Assembly (NCBI GenBank): GCA_963707465.1
Contig: CAVPQK010000013.1
Location: 930,001-994,000 of the forward strand
Origin: Bog-159 sp963707465
GTDB taxonomy: Bacteria; Acidobacteriota; Terriglobia; Bryobacterales; Bryobacteraceae
Direction: 5' to 3'
Length of the DNA stretch: 64,000 bases
The notes beneath the pieces were generated by a model that searched no databases, was not told where the DNA came from, and worked only from the letters and a program-made list of their open reading frames with translations. The position numbers and the translations under genes are program-made. Positions 43,485 to 52,930 of this stretch are shown one piece after another; position 1 is the first letter of the stretch, and each line of letters starts with the position of its first letter.

Positions 43485-46427
43485 ATGCCGGCGAAGCCCG
43501 ATAACTGGGAAAAGGTTCAAGATCTGTTTTTCGCGGCTGCCGACCTGCCGGCAGCCGAACAACATCGGTTTCTCGACGAGGCCTGCAGGGACAACCTCGC
43601 CCTCCGGCGCGACGTCGATTCGCTGCTGGCGGCGGATCGCACCCATTCGCACGATATCGACCAAGCGGTGAAAGCCGCCGCGCAGGAGGTGCTCGGCGCC
43701 GATCCTGTCCTGGGTACGCGGTTCGGTCCCTGGCGCGTGAGCCGCGAGATCGGCCGCGGCGGCATGGGCATAGTGTACCTGGTGGTCCGCGACGACGCCC
43801 AATTTCAAAAGCAGGCCGCGCTCAAGCTCATCAGGGCCGGGATGGACACCGCGGAATTGTTGCTCCGGTTCCGCCATGAACGGCAGATTCTAGCCAGCCT
43901 CGACCATCCCTATATCGCGCGCCTGATCGATGGCGGCACCACGCCCGAAGGACGCCCATTCCTGGTCATGGAGTATGTGGAGGGTCTCCGCATCGAGTCG
44001 TGGTGCGGCCAGGCCGGTCTGTCCGTCGAGGATCGCTGCCGCCTTTTCCTGAAGGTGTGCGAGGCTGTGTCTTATGCGCATCGCAGCCTGGTGGTGCACC
44101 GCGATCTCAAGCCGGGCAACATCCTGATCGCGGCGGATGGCTCGCCGAAGCTGCTGGATTTCGGCGTGGCCAAACTCCTGGCTGCCGATCGCGACCCCGG
44201 ATTGACCGCTACCGGGCCGGCGCTGACTCCGGACTACGCCAGCCCGGAGCAGATCCTGGGCAAGCCCATCACCACCGCCGCGGATATCTACTCCCTGGGC
44301 GCCATTCTCTACCAACTGTTGAGTTGCGCGAAGCCGCACCGGCTGGGGTCCGCTACTCCCGCCGAAATCCAACAAGCGGTCTGCCAAACACAGATTCCGC
44401 GGCCCAGCGCGGCCGTGGATTCGAAGCTTCCGAATGCCACGCGTCTCAGACGAACCCTGGCCGGGGATCTCGACAACATCGTGATGATGGCCATGCGCAA
44501 GGAACCGGAGCGGCGCTACTCTTCCGTGGATCAGTTTGCCGGCGATATCCGCCGTCACCTGGATGGCCATGCCGTGCTGGCGCGGCAGAACTCGGTGGCC
44601 TACCGGACGCGCAAATTCCTCCACAGAAGACGCTTCGAACTGGCCGGCACATTCACGGTAGTGGCCAGCCTCGTGGTTGGCATCATGATGGCTCTCTCGC
44701 AAGGCAGGCAAGCCGAAACCGCGCGGCAGGCGGCGGAATCGCAGCGGAAGGTGGCTGAGGCGCAGCGGGCCGTCGCCGAGCGGGAGCGGGCCGGGGCCGA
44801 GGCCGCACGCCTTTCCGAGGCGGTGCAGCACCGTATTGCCGATGAGCAGCGCGATCTGGCAGTGCGCGAAAGCGCTCGCGCCGAGCAGCGCCTGACCGAT
44901 CTGCTGGACCTGGCCGACCGCACCTTGTTCGATATCCATGATGCGATTGCTACGCTGCCTGGAGCGATTGCGGCGCGCCAGCGCGTCGTGCGGACCACGC
45001 TCGGCTACCTCGAGAGCTTGGAAAAGAGTCACGGCCTGGATGACCGCATGCGGCTGGCGCTGGGCGCCGCCTATCTCAAGATCGGGGCGACGCAAGGCGA
45101 TCCCACGGGCCCCAGCCTGCAGGATTTCGACGGGGCGCAGCGCAGCTACCGCAAGGCCGAGGCGGTGCTGGCGCCACTGTACGGCCGCCGCCAGGACGAT
45201 CCGACCGTCATCTTGCGCTGGGTCCAGATCGAGGCCAGCCTTGCCGATCTCACCACCCGAAACGGCCATCCGCGCGAAGCCGCGCAGGCTTATACGGCGC
45301 TTTTGCCCATCGCGCACAAATTAGGGCAAGTGGGGCCATCCGACGTGCAGCAGGCCAAACAGGAAGCCAATATGCTGCATAGTCTTTCCTACGCGCTGCG
45401 CCAATCCGACGATGTGCAGGGATCGCTCGCCCGGGCCAACCAGGCCATCGCGCTCTGGTTGGATCTGGTGGCGAGGTTTCCCGCCGACGCCGACCTTAAA
45501 CGGGAGCTCGGGTCGACATATGCGTCGGCCGCCATCTCGATCGCCGGCGACCCGCCCGCGGCGGCCCGGTACTACGAACAATCCATCGCCATCCGCGAGC
45601 AGGTCCTGCTGGCGCGGCCCGACGATAGGGTTGTACGCCGCGATCTGCTCGTGGTGTATGGCAATTACTCCCGCCTTCTGGAAACAGGCTGGCGAGACGA
45701 TCCGGAACGGCGCGCGCAAGCCCGCGCGTATTCGGAAAAGTCCGTGGCGTTGGCGCGCGAACTGGTCAAAGCCGATCCGCGCGACATGACCGCCCGGTAC
45801 GATCTCGGCGTGGCGCTTTCGCGCTTAGGTATGGTGGAGCCGACGGCGGCAGGGTTGTCCCAATCGCTCGAGACCCTGCGGGAGTCTATTGCCCTCATCG
45901 AACCAGTCTTTGCCGGCAATCCGAAGTCCGCCAGCATCGCTGAGCAGTTGGCCGTCGCGCAAGAGTTTGCAGGACAGCGGCTGCTGAGCTTGGGACAGAC
46001 GGCGGCGGCCGCCGAGCAATTCCGGAAATCCATGGCCACTGTCGGCCCGTGTGCTGCCGTGCAGTCGGGTTTTGCTTATTGTGTTCAGCAAACCTTCACC
46101 GATGAAGAGGCTTTGGCCCTGCTCGATTCCAACGCAGGCGACCACGGCGCCGCGCGCGCTCTGGCCAATAGCGCAGTGGCGCGCGCCCAGGCCTTTGCGG
46201 ACGGCGACCGGAAATCGGAGCGCCGCATCGGTCATCTGGCCAAGGCTTACTTCGTACTTGCGTCGGTCTCGCGCGCGACGGGCGAAAAAGAGCAGGCCCG
46301 CGTCGCAGCCGAAAAGGCGGTTTCTCTTTGGCGCACGGTGCACGATCCGGCCGTACTGGCCTTCCACCGTAAGGCGATGGAAGAGGCCGAAGCCATGCTG
46401 CGCGAGGCGGCGGGCGGCGATCGATAG
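43485..46427 (+). CDS. Ser/Thr kinase with coiled coil and TPR-like C-terminus
   Basis: The 980-residue kinase has a domain like its neighbour (GRGGMGIVYLV, catalytic loop HRDLKPGNIL, LLDFGVAKLL, TPDYASPE, about residues 85-360), then a membrane helix (LAGTFTVVASLVVGIMMALS), a charged coiled coil (about 410-475) and a helical TPR-like C-terminal half (e.g. AAARYYEQSIAIREQVLLA, AEQFRKSM). Unlike kinase 1 the outside part is helical, so it should sense or recruit different partners. An upstream conserved element overlaps the end of kinase 1. Confidence 0.92.
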   Translation: MPAKPDNWEKVQDLFFAAADLPAAEQHRFLDEACRDNLALRRDVDSLLAADRTHSHDIDQAVKAAAQEVLGADPVLGTRFGPWRVSREIGRGGMGIVYLVVRDDAQFQKQAALKLIRAGMDTAELLLRFRHERQILASLDHPYIARLIDGGTTPEGRPFLVMEYVEGLRIESWCGQAGLSVEDRCRLFLKVCEAVSYAHRSLVVHRDLKPGNILIAADGSPKLLDFGVAKLLAADRDPGLTATGPALTPDYASPEQILGKPITTAADIYSLGAILYQLLSCAKPHRLGSATPAEIQQAVCQTQIPRPSAAVDSKLPNATRLRRTLAGDLDNIVMMAMRKEPERRYSSVDQFAGDIRRHLDGHAVLARQNSVAYRTRKFLHRRRFELAGTFTVVASLVVGIMMALSQGRQAETARQAAESQRKVAEAQRAVAERERAGAEAARLSEAVQHRIADEQRDLAVRESARAEQRLTDLLDLADRTLFDIHDAIATLPGAIAARQRVVRTTLGYLESLEKSHGLDDRMRLALGAAYLKIGATQGDPTGPSLQDFDGAQRSYRKAEAVLAPLYGRRQDDPTVILRWVQIEASLADLTTRNGHPREAAQAYTALLPIAHKLGQVGPSDVQQAKQEANMLHSLSYALRQSDDVQGSLARANQAIALWLDLVARFPADADLKRELGSTYASAAISIAGDPPAAARYYEQSIAIREQVLLARPDDRVVRRDLLVVYGNYSRLLETGWRDDPERRAQARAYSEKSVALARELVKADPRDMTARYDLGVALSRLGMVEPTAAGLSQSLETLRESIALIEPVFAGNPKSASIAEQLAVAQEFAGQRLLSLGQTAAAAEQFRKSMATVGPCAAVQSGFAYCVQQTFTDEEALALLDSNAGDHGAARALANSAVARAQAFADGDRKSERRIGHLAKAYFVLASVSRATGEKEQARVAAEKAVSLWRTVHDPAVLAFHRKAMEEAEAMLREAAGGDR

Positions 46428-46443
46428 GGCCGTCCCGCCAATG

Positions 46444-46687
46444 CTTCACGAGTCTTCCTTAAAATCCTAGAATTCTCCCCGTCCTTTACGCATTACGTGT
46501 AGGGGGCGCGAACGGCGGCTCACCCGAAGCGGGAAGAAACCAAAGGAGAACAACATTGACTCGCGGTTGGTTGCAATCGCTCGCCGGCCAATTCCGGACG
46601 GCAATGTCAATTTTCATCGGTCTGCCGTCCTTCACGAGTCTTCCCGAAATCCTAAAATCCTCCGCATGCTTTACGCATTACAGGTAG
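46444..46687 (+). promoter_or_regulatory. Duplicated upstream elements and leader before PQQ-like protein 2
   Basis: Two copies of the same leader occur 186 bases apart. Each has CTTCACGAGTCTTCC (46444, 46630), a TAGAAT or TAAAAT box (46468, 46653), and TTTACGCATTAC (46485-46496, 46670-46681). Between them AAAGGAGAACAAC precedes ATTG, giving a weak 43-codon frame from TTG 46556 to TAG 46687 (LTRGWLQSLAGQFRTAMSIF...). This looks like a duplicated promoter with the remains of a gene start. The small frame is doubtful. Confidence 0.55.
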
Positions 46688-46737
46688 GGAATGCCAATGC
46701 TGGCGTACCTAAACCAATAAGTAAAAGGAGATTTAAT

Positions 46738-48183
46738 ATGACGACAAATTTGAAATTGGCCGGACGAATCACCGGCATATTCCTCGGCGCGGCGATGTTT
46801 GGCGGAGTGGGCTTCGCCCAACCCGCCATAATCCTCTCTGTAGAGGCCGGACCGCCGACCAGCAAACTTTACGTTTCCGGCAGCGGCTTCGCCCCGTCCG
46901 CGGCGGTGGGCATTTATTTTGACACCGCCGAACGCGCGCTGGCTGCTACGAACCCCGCCGGGTCGTTCACCGGAATCGCGGTTCAGGTGCCAGCGTCAGC
47001 CCGGCCCGGGACTAACTGGGTGACCGCCGTGGCGACCATTACTGGCGAGGCCGCGCAGACGCCCTTCAAGGTGGGAACCAACTGGGCACAGTCTAGTTTT
47101 TCAGCCGGCCACACTGGACTGAATCCGTACGAAAACGTTTTGGGCGCCTCTACCGTGGCCAATCTTGGGCTGGCTTGGAGCTACCCAACTGAAAGTTACA
47201 TAATCACTTCCCCGGCTGTGGCCAACGAGGTGATCTACGTCGGTTCGGAGGACTCCAATGTATATGCCCTGAATGCCAGCACCGGCGCCCTTCTCTGGGA
47301 ATTCACAACCGGTGGCGCCGTAGCCTCTTCCCCGGCAGTGGTCAACGGAGTGGTCTACGTCGGCTCGCTCGACAACAATGTCTATGCTCTGAATGCTGGC
47401 ACAGGCGCCGTTCTTTGGGAATTCGCGACGGGCGATTCAGTGTTGTCTCCCCCGGCGGTGACCGGCGGCGCGGTTTATTTCGGCTCACTTGACTTCAATG
47501 TCTATGCCTTGGACGCGCTCACCGGCGCCGAACTGTGGCAATTCGCTACTGGGGATTACGTGGTAGCTTCCCCGACCGTGGTCAATGGGGTGGTCTACAG
47601 CGGTTCGGGGGACGACAATGTGTATGCCCTAAGCGCCAGTACAGGCGCCAAGCTGTGGCAATTCACCACCGGGGGGTTCGTGGGTTATACCGTCGCACTG
47701 GCGAACGGCGTGGTCTACGCCCCTTCCTACGACGGCAATATCTATGCCCTAAACGTCGGCACAGGCGCCGAATTGTGGCAATTCACCGTCGGGGGTCTCG
47801 TAGACGGCCCGGCAGTGGCCGATGGGGTGGTCTATGTCGGTTCGACCGCCGGCGACGTCTATGCCCTGAATGCCGGCACAGGCGCCAAGCTGTGGCAAAC
47901 CGCGGTGAACGCGCCGACTACCCCGGCGGTGGCCAATGGCGTTGTCTACGTCGGCTCGGAGGACAGCAACGTCTATGCCCTGAACGCCGGCACAGGCGCC
48001 AAGCTGTGGCAATACGTCGCCGGAGGCGCCGTGACGGGTTCCCCAGTGGTGGCCAACGGGGTCGTCTACTTCGGCTCGGACGACTATAGTATTTACGCCT
48101 GCAACACCACGGCAGGTTCCCCCGCAGCACCCGCGCGGCCCGACCCGGCCACGCTGCGGCCTACTTTCAGCCAGGATAGGTAG
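46738..48183 (+). CDS. Secreted PQQ-like beta-propeller repeat protein 2
   Basis: Paralogue of the protein at 38958, 481 residues. Signal peptide (ITGIFLGAAMFGGVGFAQ), TIG-like domain (IILSVEAGPPTSKLYVSGSG), the shared linker AGHTGLNPYENVL, eight propeller repeats (e.g. SEDSNVYALNASTGALLWEF) and the common C-terminus PDPATLRPTFSQDR. AAAAGGAG seven bases before ATG 46738 fixes the start; the open frame continues upstream through the leader. With copy 1 it brackets the two kinases, so the four genes may form one sensing unit. Confidence 0.85.
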   Translation: MTTNLKLAGRITGIFLGAAMFGGVGFAQPAIILSVEAGPPTSKLYVSGSGFAPSAAVGIYFDTAERALAATNPAGSFTGIAVQVPASARPGTNWVTAVATITGEAAQTPFKVGTNWAQSSFSAGHTGLNPYENVLGASTVANLGLAWSYPTESYIITSPAVANEVIYVGSEDSNVYALNASTGALLWEFTTGGAVASSPAVVNGVVYVGSLDNNVYALNAGTGAVLWEFATGDSVLSPPAVTGGAVYFGSLDFNVYALDALTGAELWQFATGDYVVASPTVVNGVVYSGSGDDNVYALSASTGAKLWQFTTGGFVGYTVALANGVVYAPSYDGNIYALNVGTGAELWQFTVGGLVDGPAVADGVVYVGSTAGDVYALNAGTGAKLWQTAVNAPTTPAVANGVVYVGSEDSNVYALNAGTGAKLWQYVAGGAVTGSPVVANGVVYFGSDDYSIYACNTTAGSPAAPARPDPATLRPTFSQDR

Positions 48184-48191
48184 CGCGGCCG

Positions 48192-50222
48192 TTAAAACGT
48201 CATGCTCTCGATCGAGTTGCCCACTTCCGCCTCCATCGCCGCGCGTTGCTTGTCCACCTCCGCGCGGCGGTCGCGCAACGAAGCCAGCTTCGATTCCTGC
48301 CCCGCCAGCCGCTGCGCGTAAGCCTGCACCTGCTGCTGTTGGCCGCTAACCTGGTTAAGGCTGCCGATGTTCCGCCGCACGCGCTCCTGATCGTTGGTGA
48401 CCTCGGTGATCTGGCTTTCCAGGCTCTGGATCTCGCGGCCGGCCGATACTACCTGCTGTTTCAAATTCGCAATCTGTTCGAGTTGCTTCCGGGCCGCTTC
48501 GCTGAAATTCTTGTTGCGCACATACGTGAACAACACATCCGGCGTCAGATCGGTCATGGTAAAGGCGCGATCATAGACCCGCTCTTCGGTGACCGGAAAC
48601 TTCTCGGTCGCGCCGGGACCCAGCTTCACCTCGAAACGATAGGCGTTGCTGGTCTTTTCCGAAGGCTTGAGGTCGAGCAGGTTGTATTCCGGGCGCGCCG
48701 CATGCTCGATCACCAGCGTCTTCGCCTTCTGGTCCACATTGTGAATCGTGTAGGTGCGCGTTTCGACCACGGAATTGCGCGTGGTCAGAACGCCGTGGCG
48801 CGCGTGGATCTCCCGAATCTGCTCGGCCTTGCTGTCCCACTGGGTGGTGATGCGCGTGCCCAGGTCCACGCCGTAGCTGATCAGCCGCTTGTCGCCGGTC
48901 TTCACCGTCTCCATCAGCGCTTCGCCCGCATAAGCGCCGCTGTCGTAAACGGTGATCGGCCCGCCGTCCAGCGTCTTGCCCGTGGAATTGGAGATCTCGG
49001 CGGCATCCATGGGATGCGCGGCGGAGGGATCTGAGTAGATCAGCAATTTGCGCGTGTCCACCTTCTGCTGCAGAAAGGGCAGCATGGCCGATTCGTTCCG
49101 CCGCACGGTCACCGGCGTGGCAATGTGGTATTCGAACAATTCGCCGAGTTCACGCCCGGCCGCAGGCGCCGCAATGGTGGACGCGGCCGCACGTTTCTCC
49201 AGACGGCTGAACGATTGGAGCTTCTCGACTACACTCAATCCCGCCGATGGCGTGAGCATATCAGCCGCCATGGCTTGTGGAGCTGCCATTGCCGCGCCCG
49301 ATCCGGCGATACTGCCCATCGCGCCGTCCTTGGCGTCCGTCTCCACGGCACCCTCATAAACTACCGGCGCCGAAGCGTAATCTTCCGGCAGCTCCGCCGC
49401 CTGCCGCGTCACGTAGCGCGGTTCATAAAGCCGGCTGATAAACGAAATGGGGCGGCCCGAAACCAGGGACAGGTCGATTTTGTTCCAATCTTCGCCGGTG
49501 GTATTGTCCACTATGGCCCATCCCTCCAGCGTCGGCTGCGCGCCGGCGCCGAAGATCAACCGGTAACTGGATTTCCAGACTGCCGTGGGCACCATGTAGC
49601 TGGCCACTACTTCGCGGCGCTGGGAATCGGTGGAATCGATATACACCGCGCGCCTTTCCTTCGAGCGCGCTTCGGTCAGGGCGGCCAGGTAGTCCTTGAA
49701 CTGGCCTTGCAGCCGGGCGTCCGTGAAGCGGATACCCGCCGCGGCGCCCAGGTCGAAGTTGCGCAGATCGCCCGCATCCATCAGCAGCGTGATCTGCTCG
49801 CGCTCCGGCCGCTTGTCGTCACCTGCCACCAGGCGCGCGGCCACGATGGCGCCCACCACGGTTTCATTCGCGAATTTCAGCTCGATTCGCGCGCCTTTCA
49901 GTTGGTCCAGCACCCCGCTCAACGGCTGCGCCGCGCCGAGCTGAAACGGGAAATCCGCCAGTTTATGGGCCAGCGGCTCGCTCGAATCGTAGCGCAGTCC
50001 CGAGATTTTGCCGCCGCCCTTCTCCTCGATGGTCAGCGATTTCAGCACATCGTCCATCTCCGCGGCCTTGAAATCCAGCCGCGCCGATTCGCCCGGCGCC
50101 AACTCGCCCGCACGCTCGAAGTAGCCCACGCCGTGCTTGTAGAGAACCACTTGCCGCACGGGCAATTCCGCCGCCATCGCGCTGAGCGCCAGGGCGGTCG
50201 CCATCCAGAAGCCTCGTTTCAT
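48192..50222 (-). CDS. DUF4139 domain-containing secreted protein
   Basis: The 676-residue protein has a signal peptide (MKRGFWMATALALSAMAAEL), an N-terminal part typical of the family (PVRQVVLYKHGVGYFERAGE), the DUF4139 region (about 190-560: YMVPTAVWKSSYRLIF, GWAIVDNTTGEDWNKIDLSL, TYTIHNVDQKAKTLVIEH) and a C-terminal coiled coil (about 575-660). The family has no settled function. It ends nine bases from PQQ-like protein 2 in convergent orientation and follows yjbQ by 37 bases. Confidence 0.88.
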   Translation of the reverse strand: MKRGFWMATALALSAMAAELPVRQVVLYKHGVGYFERAGELAPGESARLDFKAAEMDDVLKSLTIEEKGGGKISGLRYDSSEPLAHKLADFPFQLGAAQPLSGVLDQLKGARIELKFANETVVGAIVAARLVAGDDKRPEREQITLLMDAGDLRNFDLGAAAGIRFTDARLQGQFKDYLAALTEARSKERRAVYIDSTDSQRREVVASYMVPTAVWKSSYRLIFGAGAQPTLEGWAIVDNTTGEDWNKIDLSLVSGRPISFISRLYEPRYVTRQAAELPEDYASAPVVYEGAVETDAKDGAMGSIAGSGAAMAAPQAMAADMLTPSAGLSVVEKLQSFSRLEKRAAASTIAAPAAGRELGELFEYHIATPVTVRRNESAMLPFLQQKVDTRKLLIYSDPSAAHPMDAAEISNSTGKTLDGGPITVYDSGAYAGEALMETVKTGDKRLISYGVDLGTRITTQWDSKAEQIREIHARHGVLTTRNSVVETRTYTIHNVDQKAKTLVIEHAARPEYNLLDLKPSEKTSNAYRFEVKLGPGATEKFPVTEERVYDRAFTMTDLTPDVLFTYVRNKNFSEAARKQLEQIANLKQQVVSAGREIQSLESQITEVTNDQERVRRNIGSLNQVSGQQQQVQAYAQRLAGQESKLASLRDRRAEVDKQRAAMEAEVGNSIESMTF

Positions 50223-50259
50223 AATTCGTAAATGCCGCGAACGCGGCGCTCCTTTCGCT

Positions 50260-50673
50260 TTATTCGCCCATTACCTTGAGGATCACGCGCTTGGATCGCC
50301 GGCCGTCGAATTCGGCATAATAAACCTGTTGCCACGGGCCGAAATCCAGCTTCCCCTTGGTCACCGGCACGATCACCTGGTGATGCACCAGCAGGCTCTT
50401 TAAGTGCGAGTCGCCATTGGTTTCGCCGGTCGCGTGATGCCGGTAATTCTGCCGGAAGGGCGCCAGTTTTTCCAGCCACTCGTCGATATCGCCCAGCAGG
50501 CCGTCTTCGGCGTCGTTCACCCAGACTCCCGCGGTGATATGCATGGCCGAAACCAGGATCATGCCCTCCTGAATGCCGCTCTTCAGCAGCGCGCTTTCCA
50601 ATTGTGAAGTGATGTTGACGTACTCGCGATGTTTGGTGGTACGAAAAGTCAAATATTCTGTGTGAAATTGCAT
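50260..50673 (-). CDS. yjbQ: YjbQ / UPF0047 family protein
   Basis: The 137-residue protein matches YjbQ: TRTTKHREYVNIT-like start (LTFRTTKHREYVNITSQLES), GMILVSAMHITAGVWVND, NYRHHATGETNGDSHLKSLL, and the end GPWQQVYYAEFDGRRSKRVI. The family has a trimeric fold with metal-binding His residues and secondary thiamine-phosphate synthase activity. It heads a two-gene unit with DUF4139. Its ATG abuts a possible ATG of the divergent receiver gene. Confidence 0.92.
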   Translation of the reverse strand: MQFHTEYLTFRTTKHREYVNITSQLESALLKSGIQEGMILVSAMHITAGVWVNDAEDGLLGDIDEWLEKLAPFRQNYRHHATGETNGDSHLKSLLVHHQVIVPVTKGKLDFGPWQQVYYAEFDGRRSKRVILKVMGE

Positions 50674-50697
50674 ATGGGGGATGATAACTCTGATAGC

Positions 50698-51090
50698 ATG
50701 CTGTTGATGGCTCCCGTTGCCGGCCGCCTTCTCATCGTGGACGACGATGTTGTTCTGCTGAGGGTGATGGATGCCTATCTTTCGCGCCTGGGCTATCTGG
50801 TGGATGCCTGCGGCAGCGCCGCGGAGGCGTTACCCCTGCTCAAGGCCGATCCGTCCCTCTACGCGGGCGTGCTCGTGGACCTGAATATGCCGGGCATGCG
50901 CGGCGAAGAGCTTGTCCACCGGATTCTGGACTTGAATGCATCGATCCGCCTGGTGGTGGTGAGCGGCAATCCGGCGGGGTTTGGCGGCATGGAGGCTTTG
51001 GATGGCGGCCGCGTCCGCTTCCTGCACAAGCCTTTCGCCCCCCAGGAACTGGCCGGCGCTTTAACCCCTCCTACATCCCCAGCCACTTAA
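50698..51090 (+). CDS. Stand-alone response-regulator receiver protein
   Basis: The 130-residue protein is only a receiver domain: acidic pair in LLIVDDDVVLLRVM, phospho-Asp in GVLVDLNMPGMRGEE, conserved Ser in RLVVVSGNP and Lys in LHKPF. There is no DNA-binding output, so it probably acts by protein contact. Starts at 50674, 50698 and 50707 are possible; no ribosome site decides. Its 3' end overlaps the convergent TRAP permease by 20 bases. Confidence 0.82.
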   Translation: MLLMAPVAGRLLIVDDDVVLLRVMDAYLSRLGYLVDACGSAAEALPLLKADPSLYAGVLVDLNMPGMRGEELVHRILDLNASIRLVVVSGNPAGFGGMEALDGGRVRFLHKPFAPQELAGALTPPTSPAT

Positions 51091-52930
51091 CCGGCCACGT
51101 CGTCAACTCGGGCACATACGTGATGAGCAACACCCCGCCAAGCAGGATCAGGTATACCGGCAAAGTGGCGCGGTACACCGCGGTCATGGGCTGCTTGAAG
51201 CGGTAAGCCGACAGGCATAAGTTCATGCCAATCGGCGGCGTGAGATAGCCCAGTTCCAGATTGGCCAGGAAAATCACCCCCATCTGCACCGGATCGATCC
51301 CGAACTTGGCGGCAATCGGCTGGATCAGCGGCACCATCACGATAATCGCCGAGAAGACGTCCATGAACGAGCCTTTGATCAACAACACGATGTTCAGCAG
51401 CAGCAGGAAGACGTACTTGGAATGGATGTGCAGATCCACCCAGTTGGTCAGGATTCCCGGCACATCCTGGATCGCCAGGTAGTATGTCAGCCCCTTGGCC
51501 ACGCCGATAATCAGTAGCACGGCGCCCACCATGGTCACGCATTCCACGGCGACCCGCGGAAAATCGCGGCGCAGCGAAAACGAACGCAGGATCCAGCACT
51601 CGGCGATGAAGGAATACACCACCGCGATCGCGCCGGCCTCCACCAGCGTGCCGAAGCCGCCGAACAGGCCCACCACCACAATCACCGGAAGCGCCAATTC
51701 CCACTTGGCGATCCAAACCGCCTCGCGCGCCTCCGCCCAGGAGAACCGCGAGCGCTCCGCCCCGCTTTTCACGCCCTGATAAACGCCCCATGCCGAGACC
51801 ATCGCCACCATTAGCAGCCCCGGCGCGAACCCGCCCACGAACAGCGTGTCGATCTGCACCGTCTTGGCGTAAATGGCATAGAGGATCACCGGCAGGCTGG
51901 GCGGAAACAGCAGCCCCAGAGAGCCCGAGCCGTTGATCAGACCGATGGAGAACTGTTTCGTATAGCGCGCCTTCAGCAGCATGGGCAGCATCAATCCGCC
52001 CATGGAGACGATGGTGACGCCGGAGCCCGCAAACGTGAAGATGGCGAATGTAATGGCCGTGGTGATGGCCAGGCCGCCCGGCATCCAGCCGAACAGGGCG
52101 GCATACACGCGCAGCAGCCGGGTGCTGGCGCCGCCTTCTACCAGCAGGTAGCCCGCCAGCGTGTATAGGGGCAGCGAGGGCAACACCTCCGAGACCATCA
52201 GCGAATAGGCGTTGTCGGGCACCACCACGGCGGGCTGCCCGATCTGCCAAAACAAGAGCAGCGCGACCCCGCCCAGGGTGGCGAAAATCGGCAGGCCCAG
52301 CACCGCGCCGGCGACGATCACGCCGATGCCGATCCACAATACCGCCGGCCCTTCCGGCCTGGGCGCGAAATTCAAAATCAGCGGCGCCAGCAGAAATAGG
52401 GCGGCGGCCACCCGATCGCGCCGCCGAGCGCCCGCGCCGCTGATCGCGCGCAGCGCGATCAGCAGAAAACCGACCGGCATCACCAGCGCCAGCACCCAAC
52501 TGGGCACTCCCAGGGCCAGCGTCTTTCCAATCGATCTCTCGGAAACTACGAATTGGTAGCTGGCCCAGCACAGGCTGGCGGAAATAGCTGCCGTGAGGCC
52601 GCAGCCGAAGACGCGCGCCGGTCCGGCCCATTTTGCCGGCACAAAAGTGTTGGCCGACATCCCCAGCAATTGATCTCCGGAGGCGGCCAGCGCGGCTCCC
52701 ACGAATGCGATCCACAGCGTCAGTTGTTGAACGAACACGACCGAACCGGGAATTCCGCGGATGCCTGCCAGGCGGGTGGCCATGGCAATCAGCGGGAGCA
52801 AGGACGCCAGCGAAATAGCCAGTACCGCGACGGCCCTCTCGCAGCTCCCCACCACCTGGCGCAGGCACTCCTGCCTGCCGCGACCGCACTCCTGGGGTCG
52901 CCCGGCGACGGTTTCTGGCGCCGGGGTCAC
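51071..52930 (-). CDS. TRAP transporter fused permease (DctQM)
   Basis: The 619-residue membrane protein joins the small DctQ part (about residues 30-190: QQLTLWIAFVGAALAASGDQ) and the large DctM part (about 200-619: LYTLAGYLLVEGGAS, GFGTLVEAGAIAVVYSFIAE, NLELGYLTPPIGMNLCLSAY). It imports small organic acids using an ion gradient. The GTG at 52930 overlaps the dctP TGA (GTGA). Codons 9-25 are made by a dispersed two-hairpin repeat (52861), so residues before about 26 may be foreign; GTG codons at 52855/52852 are alternative starts. Confidence 0.9.
   Translation of the reverse strand: MTPAPETVAGRPQECGRGRQECLRQVVGSCERAVAVLAISLASLLPLIAMATRLAGIRGIPGSVVFVQQLTLWIAFVGAALAASGDQLLGMSANTFVPAKWAGPARVFGCGLTAAISASLCWASYQFVVSERSIGKTLALGVPSWVLALVMPVGFLLIALRAISGAGARRRDRVAAALFLLAPLILNFAPRPEGPAVLWIGIGVIVAGAVLGLPIFATLGGVALLLFWQIGQPAVVVPDNAYSLMVSEVLPSLPLYTLAGYLLVEGGASTRLLRVYAALFGWMPGGLAITTAITFAIFTFAGSGVTIVSMGGLMLPMLLKARYTKQFSIGLINGSGSLGLLFPPSLPVILYAIYAKTVQIDTLFVGGFAPGLLMVAMVSAWGVYQGVKSGAERSRFSWAEAREAVWIAKWELALPVIVVVGLFGGFGTLVEAGAIAVVYSFIAECWILRSFSLRRDFPRVAVECVTMVGAVLLIIGVAKGLTYYLAIQDVPGILTNWVDLHIHSKYVFLLLLNIVLLIKGSFMDVFSAIIVMVPLIQPIAAKFGIDPVQMGVIFLANLELGYLTPPIGMNLCLSAYRFKQPMTAVYRATLPVYLILLGGVLLITYVPELTTWPVKWLGM
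52861..52901. repeat. Two-hairpin repeat inside the 5' end of the TRAP permease gene
   Basis: GCAGGCA-ctcc-TGCCTGC (52861-52878) is followed by GCGACC...GGTCGC (about 52880-52901). The two-stem layout is the same as at 33174, 53970 and 55523. It encodes residues around PQECGRGRQECLR of the permease. Confidence 0.7.
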
